Source: an uncultured Oscillospiraceae bacterium
GTDB taxonomy: Bacteria > Bacillota > Clostridia > Oscillospirales > Oscillospiraceae
Length of the DNA stretch: 64,000 nucleotides
Assembly (NCBI GenBank): GCA_944386975.1
Contig: CALXDC010000004.1
Location: forward strand, 31,766 to 95,765
Reading direction: 5' to 3'
Shown: positions 24,725-32,885 of the stretch, piece after piece
Position numbering within the stretch: position 1 is the stretch's first letter
Layout: each line of letters begins with the position of its first letter
Translations under genes and position numbers: made by a program
Notes under the pieces: model-generated
Told to the model about the DNA's origin: nothing
The model's database searches: none
Seen by the model: only the letters and a program-made list of their open reading frames with translations

Positions 24725-25096
24725 ATGGGCGGTTTTCTGGCCGTGGGGCTGGGGGGCGGCGTGGGGGCCATGGGCCGCTATGCCCTGAGCCTCCTGCCCT
24801 ACCAAGGGACCTTTCCTCTTCTGACCTTCCTCACCAACCTTTTGGGCGCGGTACTCATTGGCTTTATCACAGGCCTTGCAGGCCGGGAGCGCCTCAGCAG
24901 CGGCTGGACCCTCTTCTGGAAGACCGGCGTCTGCGGCGGCTTCACCACCTTCTCCACCTTTTCTCTGGAGAGCATCACCCTGCTGGAGAAGGGCCGGTAT
25001 GCCCTGGGTGGGTTGTACATGGTCCTCAGCGTAGGCCTTTGCCTGATCGGAATCCTTCTGGGCCGACGGCTCAGTCAGTTTGCTTTTCCCGTTTAA
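24725..25096 (+). CDS. crcB: CrcB/Fluc fluoride channel
   Basis: A 123-residue four-helix membrane protein. It matches the Fluc family: GGGVGAMGRY near the start, FLTNLLGAVLIGFITG with the pore Asn, and GVCGGFTTFSTFSLES with the conserved Phe/Thr track. A single copy is present, so it would act as a homodimer. It starts three bases after iorB, leaving no room for a fluoride riboswitch. Its place inside an aromatic-acid operon is unexpected. The start lacks a strong ribosome site and may depend on coupling. Confidence 0.85.
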   Translation: MGGFLAVGLGGGVGAMGRYALSLLPYQGTFPLLTFLTNLLGAVLIGFITGLAGRERLSSGWTLFWKTGVCGGFTTFSTFSLESITLLEKGRYALGGLYMVLSVGLCLIGILLGRRLSQFAFPV

Positions 25097-25131
25097 TTTC
25101 ATTCCATACACAATGAAAGGAACCGTTTTTC

Positions 25132-26433
25132 ATGGAACGCTACTATCAGCCTGAGATCGAATGCGCCAGCCGGGAGCAGATTCTCGCCTGGCAGAATGAG
25201 CGCCTTGTCAAGCAGGTGCAGAACGTGTGGGACAATGTCCCCTACTACCGGGCCAAGATGGAGGCCAAGGGCCTCACCCCCGCCGACATCAAGGGCGTGG
25301 AGGACCTCCACAAGCTGCCCTTCGTCACCAAGGACGACCTGCGGGAGGCCTATCCCTACGGGCTGGTGGCCCGGCCCCTGAAGGACTGCGTCCGCATCCA
25401 GTCCACCTCCGGCACCACCGGCAAGCGGGTGGTGGCCTTCTACACCCAGCACGACATCGACCTCTGGGAGGACTGCTGCGCCCGTGCCATCATGGCCGCC
25501 GGCGGCACCAACGAGGACGTCTGCCAGGTGAGCTACGGCTACGGCCTCTTCACCGGCGGTCCCGGCCTCAACGGCGGCAGCCACAAGGTGGGCTGCCTCA
25601 CCATCCCAACCTCCTCCGGCAACACCGAGCGGCAGATCATGTTCATTCGTGATCTCTCCGCCACCATCCTCTGCTGCACCCCCTCCTATGCCGCCTACAT
25701 CGGTGAGACCATGAAGGAGATGGGTCTCACCCCCGACCAGATCCCCCTGAAAGCGGGCATCTTCGGTGCGGAGGCCTGGAGCGAGGAGATGCGCCAGGAC
25801 ATTCAGAATACCCTGGGCATCAAGGCCTACGACATCTATGGCCTCACGGAGCTGTCCGGCCCCGGCGTCTCCTTCGAGTGCTCCGAGCAGACCGGTATGC
25901 ACATCAACGAGGACCACTTCATCGCCGAGATTATCGACCCGGACACCGGGGAGGTGCTGCCTGAGGGCAGCCAGGGCGAGCTGGTGTTTACCTCCATCAC
26001 CAAGGAGGCCTTCCCCCTGCTGCGCTACCGCACCCGTGACATCTGCGTCCTCAGCCGCAAGCCCTGTTCCTGCGGCCGGACCCATGTGAAGATGTGCAAG
26101 CCCAGAGGCCGCAGCGACGATATGCTCATCATCAAGGGCGTCAACGTCTTCCCGTCCCAGATCGAGGCGGTGCTGCTGGAGCAGGGCTACGCCGCCAACT
26201 ACCAGATCATCGTGGACCGTGTCAACAACACCGACACCCTGGAGGTCCAGGTGGAGATGACGCCGGAGATGTTCTCCGATCAGCTCAGCGCCGTGGCCGA
26301 CAAGGAGAAGCAGCTGGTGGCCGCTCTGAAGGCCATGCTGGGCATCTACGCAAAGGTCCGTCTGGTGGCCCCCAAGTCCATTCAGCGCAGCGAGGGCAAG
26401 GCGGTCCGCGTCATCGACAAGCGGAAGATCTGA
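25132..26433 (+). CDS. paaK: phenylacetate-CoA ligase
   Basis: AMP-forming ligase making phenylacetyl-CoA from phenylacetate, ATP and CoA. The 433-residue length and motifs fit PaaK: YYQPEIECASREQI start, the P-loop QSTSGTTGKRVV, YGLTELSGPGVSFEC, the RTRD hinge, and the C-terminal EGKAVRVIDKR with the catalytic lysine. It lies in the operon with iorAB, which use the same thioester. In arylacetate-using anaerobes this trio converts phenylacetate to phenylpyruvate; run the other way, it would ferment phenylalanine. AAAGGAACC precedes the ATG. Confidence 0.92.
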   Translation: MERYYQPEIECASREQILAWQNERLVKQVQNVWDNVPYYRAKMEAKGLTPADIKGVEDLHKLPFVTKDDLREAYPYGLVARPLKDCVRIQSTSGTTGKRVVAFYTQHDIDLWEDCCARAIMAAGGTNEDVCQVSYGYGLFTGGPGLNGGSHKVGCLTIPTSSGNTERQIMFIRDLSATILCCTPSYAAYIGETMKEMGLTPDQIPLKAGIFGAEAWSEEMRQDIQNTLGIKAYDIYGLTELSGPGVSFECSEQTGMHINEDHFIAEIIDPDTGEVLPEGSQGELVFTSITKEAFPLLRYRTRDICVLSRKPCSCGRTHVKMCKPRGRSDDMLIIKGVNVFPSQIEAVLLEQGYAANYQIIVDRVNNTDTLEVQVEMTPEMFSDQLSAVADKEKQLVAALKAMLGIYAKVRLVAPKSIQRSEGKAVRVIDKRKI

Positions 26434-26457
26434 CTGAGAAGAGAGGAGTTTGCTGCT

Positions 26458-26889
26458 ATGACCATTCAACAAATTTCCGTATTTCTGGAGAACCGGGCGG
26501 GACAGCTGGCGGAGATCACCAGCGTGCTGGCCAAGAACAATATCGACCTGCGGGCCATCCACATCGCCGAGACCACGGATTACGGCGTGCTGCGCATCAT
26601 CGCCGACCGGGCCCAGGACGCGGCCAACGTCCTTCTGAACAACGGCTTCATCCTCTCCATGACCCCTGTGGTGGCCGCCGCGGTGCCTGACCGGCCCGGC
26701 GGGCTGGCCCAGCTGCTGGCGGTGCTGGCCCAGGCGGATATGGACATCGAGTACATGTACTCCATGTTCGGCCGGGGCGACGGCCTGGCCTATATGGTGT
26801 TCCGGGTGAAGGACGCCGAGCAGCTGGAGGCCATCCTCCGCTCCCACGGGGTGAACCCCGCCGCCGGGGCGGACCTGGGCCTCAACTGA
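26458..26889 (+). CDS. tandem ACT-domain protein
   Basis: A 143-residue protein made of two ACT domains (about 1-70 and 71-140), seen from two copies of the strand-loop signature: ISVFLENRAGQLAEITSVLA and AAVPDRPGGLAQLLAVLA. No catalytic domain is attached. Such stand-alone proteins follow paaK in many anaerobes and are thought to sense an amino acid. Here Phe or Tyr is the likely ligand, and PaaK or IorAB the likely partner; both are inference. GAGAGGAG lies upstream. Confidence 0.85.
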   Translation: MTIQQISVFLENRAGQLAEITSVLAKNNIDLRAIHIAETTDYGVLRIIADRAQDAANVLLNNGFILSMTPVVAAAVPDRPGGLAQLLAVLAQADMDIEYMYSMFGRGDGLAYMVFRVKDAEQLEAILRSHGVNPAAGADLGLN

Positions 26890-26920
26890 GACCACGACAC
26901 AAAGAAAGAAGGTTTTCCAC

Positions 26921-28087
26921 ATGCAGGAACTGAGCAGAAAGAACAAGCTGTTTACCGATTCCGTCATCCGCCGGATGACCCGGATCGCCATCGCCAACAA
27001 CGCCATCAACCTGGCCCAGGGCTTCCCCGACTTTGATCCCCCCAAGGAGATGATGGACCGCCTGGAGGAGGTCAGCCATCTGGGCCCCCACCAGTACCCC
27101 ATCACCATGGGCGCCCCCAACTTCCGCCAGGCCCTGGCCCGCAAGTGCGGCCGCTTCATGGGCCGGACCTTGGACCCGGAGACGGAGATCGTGGTGACCA
27201 TCGGCTCCACCGAGGCCATGGTGGACACCATCTTTGCCCTCACCAACCCCGGGGACAAGATCATCATGTTCTCCCCCTACTTTGAGAACTACCGTGCCCA
27301 GGCCATCTTCGCCGACTGCGAGCCGGTGTTCGTCCCCCTGAACCCCCCGGAGTTCAACTTCGATCCCAACGTCCTGGAGGACGCTTTCAAGCAGGGGGCC
27401 AAGGCCATTCTCATCTGCAACCCCTCCAACCCCAGCGGCAAGGTGTTCACCTATGACGAGCTGAAGCTCATCGCCGACCTGTGCGTCAAGTACGACGTGT
27501 ACGCCATCATGGACGAGGTGTACGAGCACATCATCTACGATGGCCACAAGCACATCTATATGAACAGCCTCCCCGGCATGTGGGAGCGGACGGTGAGCTG
27601 CTCCAGCCTCTCCAAGACCTACTCCGTCACCGGCTGGCGCCTGGGCTACGCCATTGCCCCGGAGCCCATCATGGAGCGGATCAAGCAGTACCACGACTTC
27701 AACACCGTGGGCGCCCCCTCCCCCCTGATGGAGGCCGCCGTGGTGGGTCTCGACATGCCGGACAGCTACTATGAGGAGTTCGGCGCCCACTATGCCCACA
27801 TGAAGAAGCTGTTCACCGACGGCCTCAAGCGCATCGGCATCCCCTTCACCGATCCTCAGGGCGCCTACTTCGTCCTGGCCAACATCGGGCCCTATATGAA
27901 GAAGGGTCAGAGCGACGTGGAGTTCTGCGAGGAGATGACCAAGAAGGTGGGTGTGGCCTGCGTGCCCGGTACCTCCTTCTTCATGGAGGATGTGAACGAC
28001 ATCGTCCGCGTCCACTTCGCCAAGAAGGATGAGACCCTCATCGAAGCCCTCAACCGCCTGGAGGATATCAAGACCAAGATGGCGTAA
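26921..28087 (+). CDS. PLP-dependent class I/II aminotransferase (aromatic or aspartate type)
   Basis: A 388-residue fold-type I aminotransferase. Visible features are NLAQGFPDFDPP near the start, ICNPSNPSGKVF, the DEVYEHIIYDG PLP-ring Asp/Tyr motif, and the Schiff-base lysine in CSSLSKTYSVTGWRLGY. It ends the Phe T-box operon, so it probably converts phenylpyruvate (and hydroxyphenylpyruvate) to the amino acid with Glu or another donor. Close relatives act on aspartate or kynurenine, and sequence alone does not separate these. AAGAAAGAAGG is upstream. Confidence 0.85.
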   Translation: MQELSRKNKLFTDSVIRRMTRIAIANNAINLAQGFPDFDPPKEMMDRLEEVSHLGPHQYPITMGAPNFRQALARKCGRFMGRTLDPETEIVVTIGSTEAMVDTIFALTNPGDKIIMFSPYFENYRAQAIFADCEPVFVPLNPPEFNFDPNVLEDAFKQGAKAILICNPSNPSGKVFTYDELKLIADLCVKYDVYAIMDEVYEHIIYDGHKHIYMNSLPGMWERTVSCSSLSKTYSVTGWRLGYAIAPEPIMERIKQYHDFNTVGAPSPLMEAAVVGLDMPDSYYEEFGAHYAHMKKLFTDGLKRIGIPFTDPQGAYFVLANIGPYMKKGQSDVEFCEEMTKKVGVACVPGTSFFMEDVNDIVRVHFAKKDETLIEALNRLEDIKTKMA

Positions 28088-28092
28088 GCCGC

Positions 28093-28134
28093 AAAAAGAG
28101 CCTCTGCCGCATTGCTTCGGCAGAGGCTCTTTTC
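28093..28134 (+). terminator. bidirectional terminator
   Basis: A perfect 16-bp stem (AAAAGAGCCTCTGCCG with its complement) around an eight-base loop, with A and T tracts on both sides. It lies between the aminotransferase and the convergent hydrolase gene and would serve both. Confidence 0.88.
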
Positions 28135-28137
28135 TTG

Positions 28138-29121
28138 TCATTTGTCGGTGGGAGGATAGCCCTCGGAGTATTTGTGGATGAAGTCCAGCAGCTCTCTCCG
28201 GCAGCGGTCCTCCTCCTGGAGATAGCTTTCCCCGTGGAAGGCTCCCTCCACCAGCACCTGCCGCTTTTCCCCTGCGGCGGCGTTGAAGTTCTCCTCCGTC
28301 ATGCCGGCGGGGACGAAGTCGTCTCCCGTCCCGTGGACGAACAGCACCGGCAGGCGGCTGTGGCCCAGAGCCTGAGCCGCCGTCACCTCCTTCAGATCGT
28401 ATCCCGCTGCAATCTGGCAGGCCAGATTGATCAGGTGCAGGAAAGGGAAGGCGGGCAGATGATACCACTTGTGAATACAGTGGCGCATCTCGTCCCAGGC
28501 GGAGTTGAAGCCGCAGTCGGCAATAATTCCCCGGACGCTGGCGGGCATGGGCAGCTCCGAGGCCATCATCACTGTGGAGGCCCCCATCGAGAGACCCTCC
28601 AGGAAGATGGGCAGCCGTCCCCCCAGCTTGGCGTGGAGGAACCAGGCCCACTGCTGGCAGTCGTACCGCTCCAGAATGCCGTAGCCGATGTATTTTCCCT
28701 CGCTGCGGCCGTGGGAGCGCTGGTCCACCAGGAGAATACTCACATGGTTGTCGTAAAGCATGGGCAGCACCATGGAGAAGTCAAACTGTCCACGGGAGCG
28801 GAAGCCGTGGAACAGGGCCACGCAGGCGGTGGCCTCCGGGGCCTCCAGATAGTCCCCCCGCAGCCGCAGGCCGTCCCGGGAGACGATGGATACCTCCTCC
28901 TTGGGCTGGCGGGCATACCACTCCATCCCCGAGCGCATCTCGTCCCTCCGGCCGCACCAGGCGCGGCTGTTGAGCTTGGCCTCCCACTGTGCCTCCGTCT
29001 TGTCCCGCCGTAAAATGGCCTTCCGCATCCCGGCGGCAGTCATGGCGCCCATGCCGGCCGCCGCCGCGGCGCCGATTCCCGCCGCGGCCCACAGGCTCTT
29101 TTTTACGCTTCCCATGTCCAT
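28138..29121 (-). CDS. alpha/beta hydrolase with N-terminal membrane anchor
   Basis: A 327-residue serine hydrolase. An N-terminal Ala/Gly-rich hydrophobic helix (residues 8-32) probably anchors it. The hydrolase core has the oxyanion region LFHGFRSRG, nucleophile Ser in EGLSMGAS, Asp in HGTGDDFVP and His in GAFHGESY. This is the pattern of cell-associated esterases of the YkhA/DUF1100-like group. Its start overlaps the end of the upstream lipoprotein gene by 19 bases, so they are coupled. Substrate unknown. Confidence 0.8.
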   Translation of the reverse strand: MDMGSVKKSLWAAAGIGAAAAAGMGAMTAAGMRKAILRRDKTEAQWEAKLNSRAWCGRRDEMRSGMEWYARQPKEEVSIVSRDGLRLRGDYLEAPEATACVALFHGFRSRGQFDFSMVLPMLYDNHVSILLVDQRSHGRSEGKYIGYGILERYDCQQWAWFLHAKLGGRLPIFLEGLSMGASTVMMASELPMPASVRGIIADCGFNSAWDEMRHCIHKWYHLPAFPFLHLINLACQIAAGYDLKEVTAAQALGHSRLPVLFVHGTGDDFVPAGMTEENFNAAAGEKRQVLVEGAFHGESYLQEEDRCRRELLDFIHKYSEGYPPTDK

Positions 29122-30119
29122 GTACCTCCTGTCATTTCCAGCATGGCCTCCAGGTCCGCCGGGTCAAATTTCTCCTCCAGCGCCACCAGAGGGTGGTCGC
29201 AGCCCAGGGCCTGCAGAAGTCCCATGGCATCCTCATCGGCGCACAACGCCGCCATGCAGCGACAGAGAGCGGCGTGGAAGGCCTCCTCCGCCAGGGGAGC
29301 CTGGGCGTCGCTCACCGTCAGCGCCATGTCGTAAAACCGCGCCGTCTCTCCCAGTTGTACCAGGTCCTTGCCGCCGGCGGTTCCGGTGGTCAGCACCACC
29401 ACGTCCACCTGCCCCGCGGCGGCGGCCAGCACCATTTCGTCGGCGCCCTCCATCTCCACCACGTGGGGAAGATCCGCCAGGGTGCGGCCCTCGTATTCCC
29501 GGCTCAGCCACAGATTGAGATAGTCCAGCTCCCTTCCATCCTTCGGTACCGCCCACACCGCCTGGGCCAGCGCCTCAAAGGAGGTTCCGTCCTCCAGGCT
29601 CCGGCCGTAATCTGAGGAGGCGGCAAAGATGCCAACCGTCCGCCAGCCCGGGTGGTCCTCCGCAGGCAGTGCCGTCCAGCTGCCGCCGCTGACCTCCAGA
29701 TCCACCCCGTCCGGGGCGGAGGTCATCAGCACCGGCAGTCCGTCGGCGTACTGGATGTAGGTTTCCATGTTCACCAGGGCCGCGTCCACCGTGCCGCCGG
29801 TAAGGGCCTCGCCGGTGGTCCGGGGGGAGGCCCCCAGGGTGATCTGCACCGTGTCAAAGAGATAGCCCTCCTCCGCCAGCAGGGCCTGGAGCTTCTGCCC
29901 CAGGGGCTCCAGAGCTGTGAGACTCTCGGGGAAGGCCACCTCCCGGACGCCTCGCAGCTCCAGCAGAAATTGCTCCAGCTCCACCGGCCCCTCCGGCTTT
30001 TCCTCTGCCGGACCCGGCGGCGTCACCGGCTGATCCGGCCCCTCCTCATAGGTCCGGGCGCAGCCCGCCAATCCCAGCAGCAGCGTCAGCCCCAGTATCA
30101 GAGCCCATAGTTGTTTCAT
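29103..30119 (-). CDS. PhnD-like substrate-binding lipoprotein
   Basis: A 338-residue exported lipoprotein: signal LWALILGLTLLLGLAGC with the lipobox LAGC at residues 16-19, then a Pro/Glu linker. The fold resembles the phosphonate-binding (PhnD/SsuA-type) family: TVDAALVNMETYIQYADG and WRTVGIFAASSDYGRSLED segments. No permease or ATPase gene is adjacent, so it may be an orphan sensor or binding protein. I chose the ATG at 30119 with GGAGGCGG upstream. Confidence 0.7.
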   Translation of the reverse strand: MKQLWALILGLTLLLGLAGCARTYEEGPDQPVTPPGPAEEKPEGPVELEQFLLELRGVREVAFPESLTALEPLGQKLQALLAEEGYLFDTVQITLGASPRTTGEALTGGTVDAALVNMETYIQYADGLPVLMTSAPDGVDLEVSGGSWTALPAEDHPGWRTVGIFAASSDYGRSLEDGTSFEALAQAVWAVPKDGRELDYLNLWLSREYEGRTLADLPHVVEMEGADEMVLAAAAGQVDVVVLTTGTAGGKDLVQLGETARFYDMALTVSDAQAPLAEEAFHAALCRCMAALCADEDAMGLLQALGCDHPLVALEEKFDPADLEAMLEMTGGTWTWEA

Positions 30120-30228
30120 GCTTTCGACCGCCTCCTTTTTCCCTCCTGCACTTCTGCTGCCATCATACACCAATTGCCGTCCCGGCGCAACCCTCCCCCA
30201 AAACCCGCCCCCTGTCGGGAGGTTTGTC

Positions 30229-30257
30229 TTGACTTTTCCCTGAAAGGAGGGTATTCT
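30229..30257 (+). promoter_or_regulatory. promoter for tdh-kbl
   Basis: TTGACT, a 17-bp spacer and TATTCT, about 57 bases before the tdh start. Confidence 0.65.
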
Positions 30258-30313
30258 GTTTTTGCAATGAAGACGCAATGTGGATGAAATGTGTTTGATA
30301 GGAGGACAAACGG

Positions 30314-31354
30314 ATGTGTGAGAGGATGATGGACGCCCTGGTGAAGCCTGTGGCCGGGCCGGGGCTGGAGCTGCGGCAGGTACCGGTACCCCATCCGGAG
30401 GCGGGGGAGGTGCTGATCCGGGTACACAAGACGGCCATCTGCGGTTCGGACGTGCATATTTACAACTGGGATCCCTGGGCCCGGGAGCATATCAAGCCCC
30501 CCATGGTCATCGGCCACGAGTACGTGGGGGAGATCGCGGAGCTGGGGGCCGGCGTCACGGGGCTGCGGATCGGCCAGCGGGTCAGCGGCGAGGGCCACAT
30601 CACCTGCGGCCGCTGCCGCAACTGCCACAACGGCAACATCCAGTGGTGCAAGAACACCACCAGCGTGGGGGTGGACCGGGACGGGGCCTTTGCCGAATAT
30701 GTGTGTATCCCCGCCCGGAACGTGATCCGGGTGCCGGAGAGTCTGCCGGAGGACGTGGTGGCCTTTTTCGACGCCTTCGGCAACGCCGCCCACACCGCCC
30801 TCATGTGGAATCTGGTGGGGGAGGACGTGCTGATCACCGGGGCGGGGCCCATCGGCATCATCGCCGTGGGCATCTGCAAATACGCCGGGGCCCGGCGGGT
30901 GGTGATCACCGACATGAACGAGTACCGCCTGGACCTGGCAAGGAAGATGGGGGCCGACGCGGCGGTGAACGTGGCGGAGGAGGACCTGACCCAGATCATG
31001 CACAAGCAGGGACTGGTGGAGGGCTTTGACATCGGCCTGGAGATGAGCGGCAGCGGCGCGGCGCTGGGGCAGATGATCTCCGTCATGCGAAACGGCGGAA
31101 AGATCAGCCTTCTCGGCATCGCCAATCAGCCGGTGCCCATGGACATGAACAAGATCATCAGCAAGGGCCTCACCCTCCAGGGGATCTACGGCCGGAAGAT
31201 GGACAACTGGCACCAGATGTCCTATATGGTTCAGGGCGGTCTGGACGTGTCCCCGGTGATCACCCACCGCTTCCCTTACACCCAATTTGAGGAGGGCTTT
31301 GCAGCCATGAACAGCGGCCGGTCCGGCAAGGTGGTGCTGGACTGGACCAAATAA
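30314..31354 (+). CDS. tdh: L-threonine 3-dehydrogenase
   Basis: Zinc medium-chain dehydrogenase: threonine + NAD+ to 2-amino-3-ketobutyrate. The 346-residue protein has the catalytic zinc Cys in AICGSDVHIYNWD, GHEYVGE, a structural zinc set CGRCRNCHNGNIQWC, and the nucleotide-binding GAGPIGIIAVGI. The motif NWDPWA and the close kbl gene are specific for Tdh. GATAGGAGG is upstream. Confidence 0.93.
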   Translation: MCERMMDALVKPVAGPGLELRQVPVPHPEAGEVLIRVHKTAICGSDVHIYNWDPWAREHIKPPMVIGHEYVGEIAELGAGVTGLRIGQRVSGEGHITCGRCRNCHNGNIQWCKNTTSVGVDRDGAFAEYVCIPARNVIRVPESLPEDVVAFFDAFGNAAHTALMWNLVGEDVLITGAGPIGIIAVGICKYAGARRVVITDMNEYRLDLARKMGADAAVNVAEEDLTQIMHKQGLVEGFDIGLEMSGSGAALGQMISVMRNGGKISLLGIANQPVPMDMNKIISKGLTLQGIYGRKMDNWHQMSYMVQGGLDVSPVITHRFPYTQFEEGFAAMNSGRSGKVVLDWTK

Positions 31355-31378
31355 ATACGGAACAGGGAGGAGACTACC

Positions 31379-32566
31379 ATGAAGACGGCACTGCAGCAGT
31401 ATCGGGACGCCCTGGCCCAGATCCGGGCGGAGGGCACCTACAAGGACGAGCGGATCATCACCACCCCCCAGCGCTCCCGCATCGACACCACCGCCGCCCG
31501 GAGGGTGGTGAACATGTGCGCCAACAACTATCTTGGACTCTCCGACGATCCCCGGCTCATCGAGGCGGCCAAGCAGAGCTACGACCAGTGGGGCTTCGGC
31601 CTCAGCTCCGTCCGCTTCATCTGCGGCACCCAGTCCATCCACAAGGAGCTGGAGGGGAAGCTGGCGGAGTTCCTGGGCATGGAGGACGCCATCCTCTACT
31701 CCTCCTGCTTCGACGCCAACGGCGGCCTCTTCGAGACCCTGCTGGGCCCTGAGGACGCGGTGATCTCCGACGAGCTCAACCACGCCTCCATCATCGACGG
31801 GGTGCGGCTGTGCAAGGCCAAGCGCTGGCGGTACAAGAACAACAACATGGAGGATCTCCGCCGGTGTCTGGAGGAGGCCAGGGCGGCGGGCTGCAAGGTG
31901 AAGCTCATCGCCACCGACGGCGTATTCTCCATGGACGGCTACATCGCCAACCTCCAGGGCATCTGCGACCTGGCCGACGAGTTCGACGCCCTGGTGATGG
32001 TGGACGACAGCCACGCGGTGGGCTTCATGGGAGCTCACGGCCGGGGCACCCCGGAGCACTGCGGCGTCATGGGCCGGGTGGACATCCTCACCGGTACCTT
32101 CGGCAAGGCCCTGGGCGGGGCCTCCGGCGGCTACACCGCCGCCCGGCAGGAGATCGTGGACCTCCTGCGCCAGAGAAGCCGCCCCTACCTCTTCTCCAAC
32201 ACGGTGGCCCCCGCCATCTGCGCCGCAGCCCTGAAAACCCTGGAGCTTCTCACCGCCTCCACAGAGCTGCGGGACAAGGTCCACGAGAACGCCCGGTATT
32301 TCCGCTCGGAGATGGAGAAGCTGGGCTTCGACCTTCTGCCCGGGGAGCATCCCATCGTCCCTGTGATGCTCTATGACCCCAAGACGGCCAACGCCTTTGC
32401 CGCCCAGATGCTGGAGAAGGGAGTCTATGTGGTGGGCTTCTGCTACCCGGTGGTGCCCAAGGGCCGGGACCGGGTGCGGACCCAGATTTCCGCCGCCCAC
32501 ACCAGAGAGGATCTGGACTTCGCTGTCCGGTGCTTTGGAGAAGTGAAAAAGGAGATGGGGCTCTGA
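31379..32566 (+). CDS. kbl: 2-amino-3-ketobutyrate CoA ligase (glycine C-acetyltransferase)
   Basis: PLP enzyme converting 2-amino-3-ketobutyrate and CoA to glycine and acetyl-CoA. The 395-residue protein matches the alpha-oxoamine synthase family: [38 protein letters not shown], and the PLP lysine in [14 protein letters not shown]. It follows tdh by 24 bases with GGGAGGAG. Together they turn threonine into glycine and acetyl-CoA; glycine could feed C1-tetrahydrofolate. Confidence 0.93.
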   Translation: MKTALQQYRDALAQIRAEGTYKDERIITTPQRSRIDTTAARRVVNMCANNYLGLSDDPRLIEAAKQSYDQWGFGLSSVRFICGTQSIHKELEGKLAEFLGMEDAILYSSCFDANGGLFETLLGPEDAVISDELNHASIIDGVRLCKAKRWRYKNNNMEDLRRCLEEARAAGCKVKLIATDGVFSMDGYIANLQGICDLADEFDALVMVDDSHAVGFMGAHGRGTPEHCGVMGRVDILTGTFGKALGGASGGYTAARQEIVDLLRQRSRPYLFSNTVAPAICAAALKTLELLTASTELRDKVHENARYFRSEMEKLGFDLLPGEHPIVPVMLYDPKTANAFAAQMLEKGVYVVGFCYPVVPKGRDRVRTQISAAHTREDLDFAVRCFGEVKKEMGL

Positions 32567-32625
32567 GCGCAGATTCCGACAAAAAGGGTCTGCTGCAAAA
32601 TAGGATGTTGAAAAAACAGGCCAAA

Positions 32626-32675
32626 GAAAAAGTCAGCGAGAACCGCCGCTTTGACGGTTCTCGCTGACTTTTTTC
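32626..32675 (+). terminator. rho-independent terminator after tdh-kbl
   Basis: A 17-bp stem (AAGTCAGCGAGAACCG region with its complement) with a short loop, ended by a run of six T residues; A-rich on the left, so it may act in both directions. Confidence 0.85.
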
Positions 32676-32749
32676 ATGCGAAAATTTCCTGTTTTAGTAG
32701 GATCGGAGGCGTTTGGCTGGGTGGGGACCATCCGGAAAAAGACGCTTCG

Positions 32750-32860
32750 CTGTTTTTCCTGGCTTTTTGGGAGCTTCGCAGGCCTTCCAAAGGGGGCTCT
32801 GCCCCCTTTACCCCCGCAAGCCTTTTGAAAAAGGCTTGAGCGAAAACTTTCCGTTTTTTC
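32750..32860. repeat. dispersed-type intergenic repeat made of two adjacent palindromes
   Basis: The gap between kbl and the MATE gene holds two clean palindromes in a row: AAAGGGGGC-TCT-GCCCCCTTT (32789-32809) and CAAGCCTTTT-GA-AAAAGGCTTG (32817-32838). They sit in a G/C-homopolymer-rich stretch with no gene. The look is that of a mobile REP-like intergenic repeat. Only one copy is in the window, so the repeat status is inferred from structure and from general familiarity with clostridial genomes. Confidence 0.45.
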
Positions 32861-32885
32861 CGTTTGCATTTGGCCTGTAGCAGAA

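Noticed and set aside
24722-24740. Fluoride riboswitch before crcB
   Set aside because: Only three bases separate iorB from crcB, so there is no leader to hold one.
17729-28087. Thioesterase at 17797 as a member of the T-box regulon
   Set aside because: It has its own promoter upstream of the first T-box leader, so it is not under that control; only a functional link is possible.
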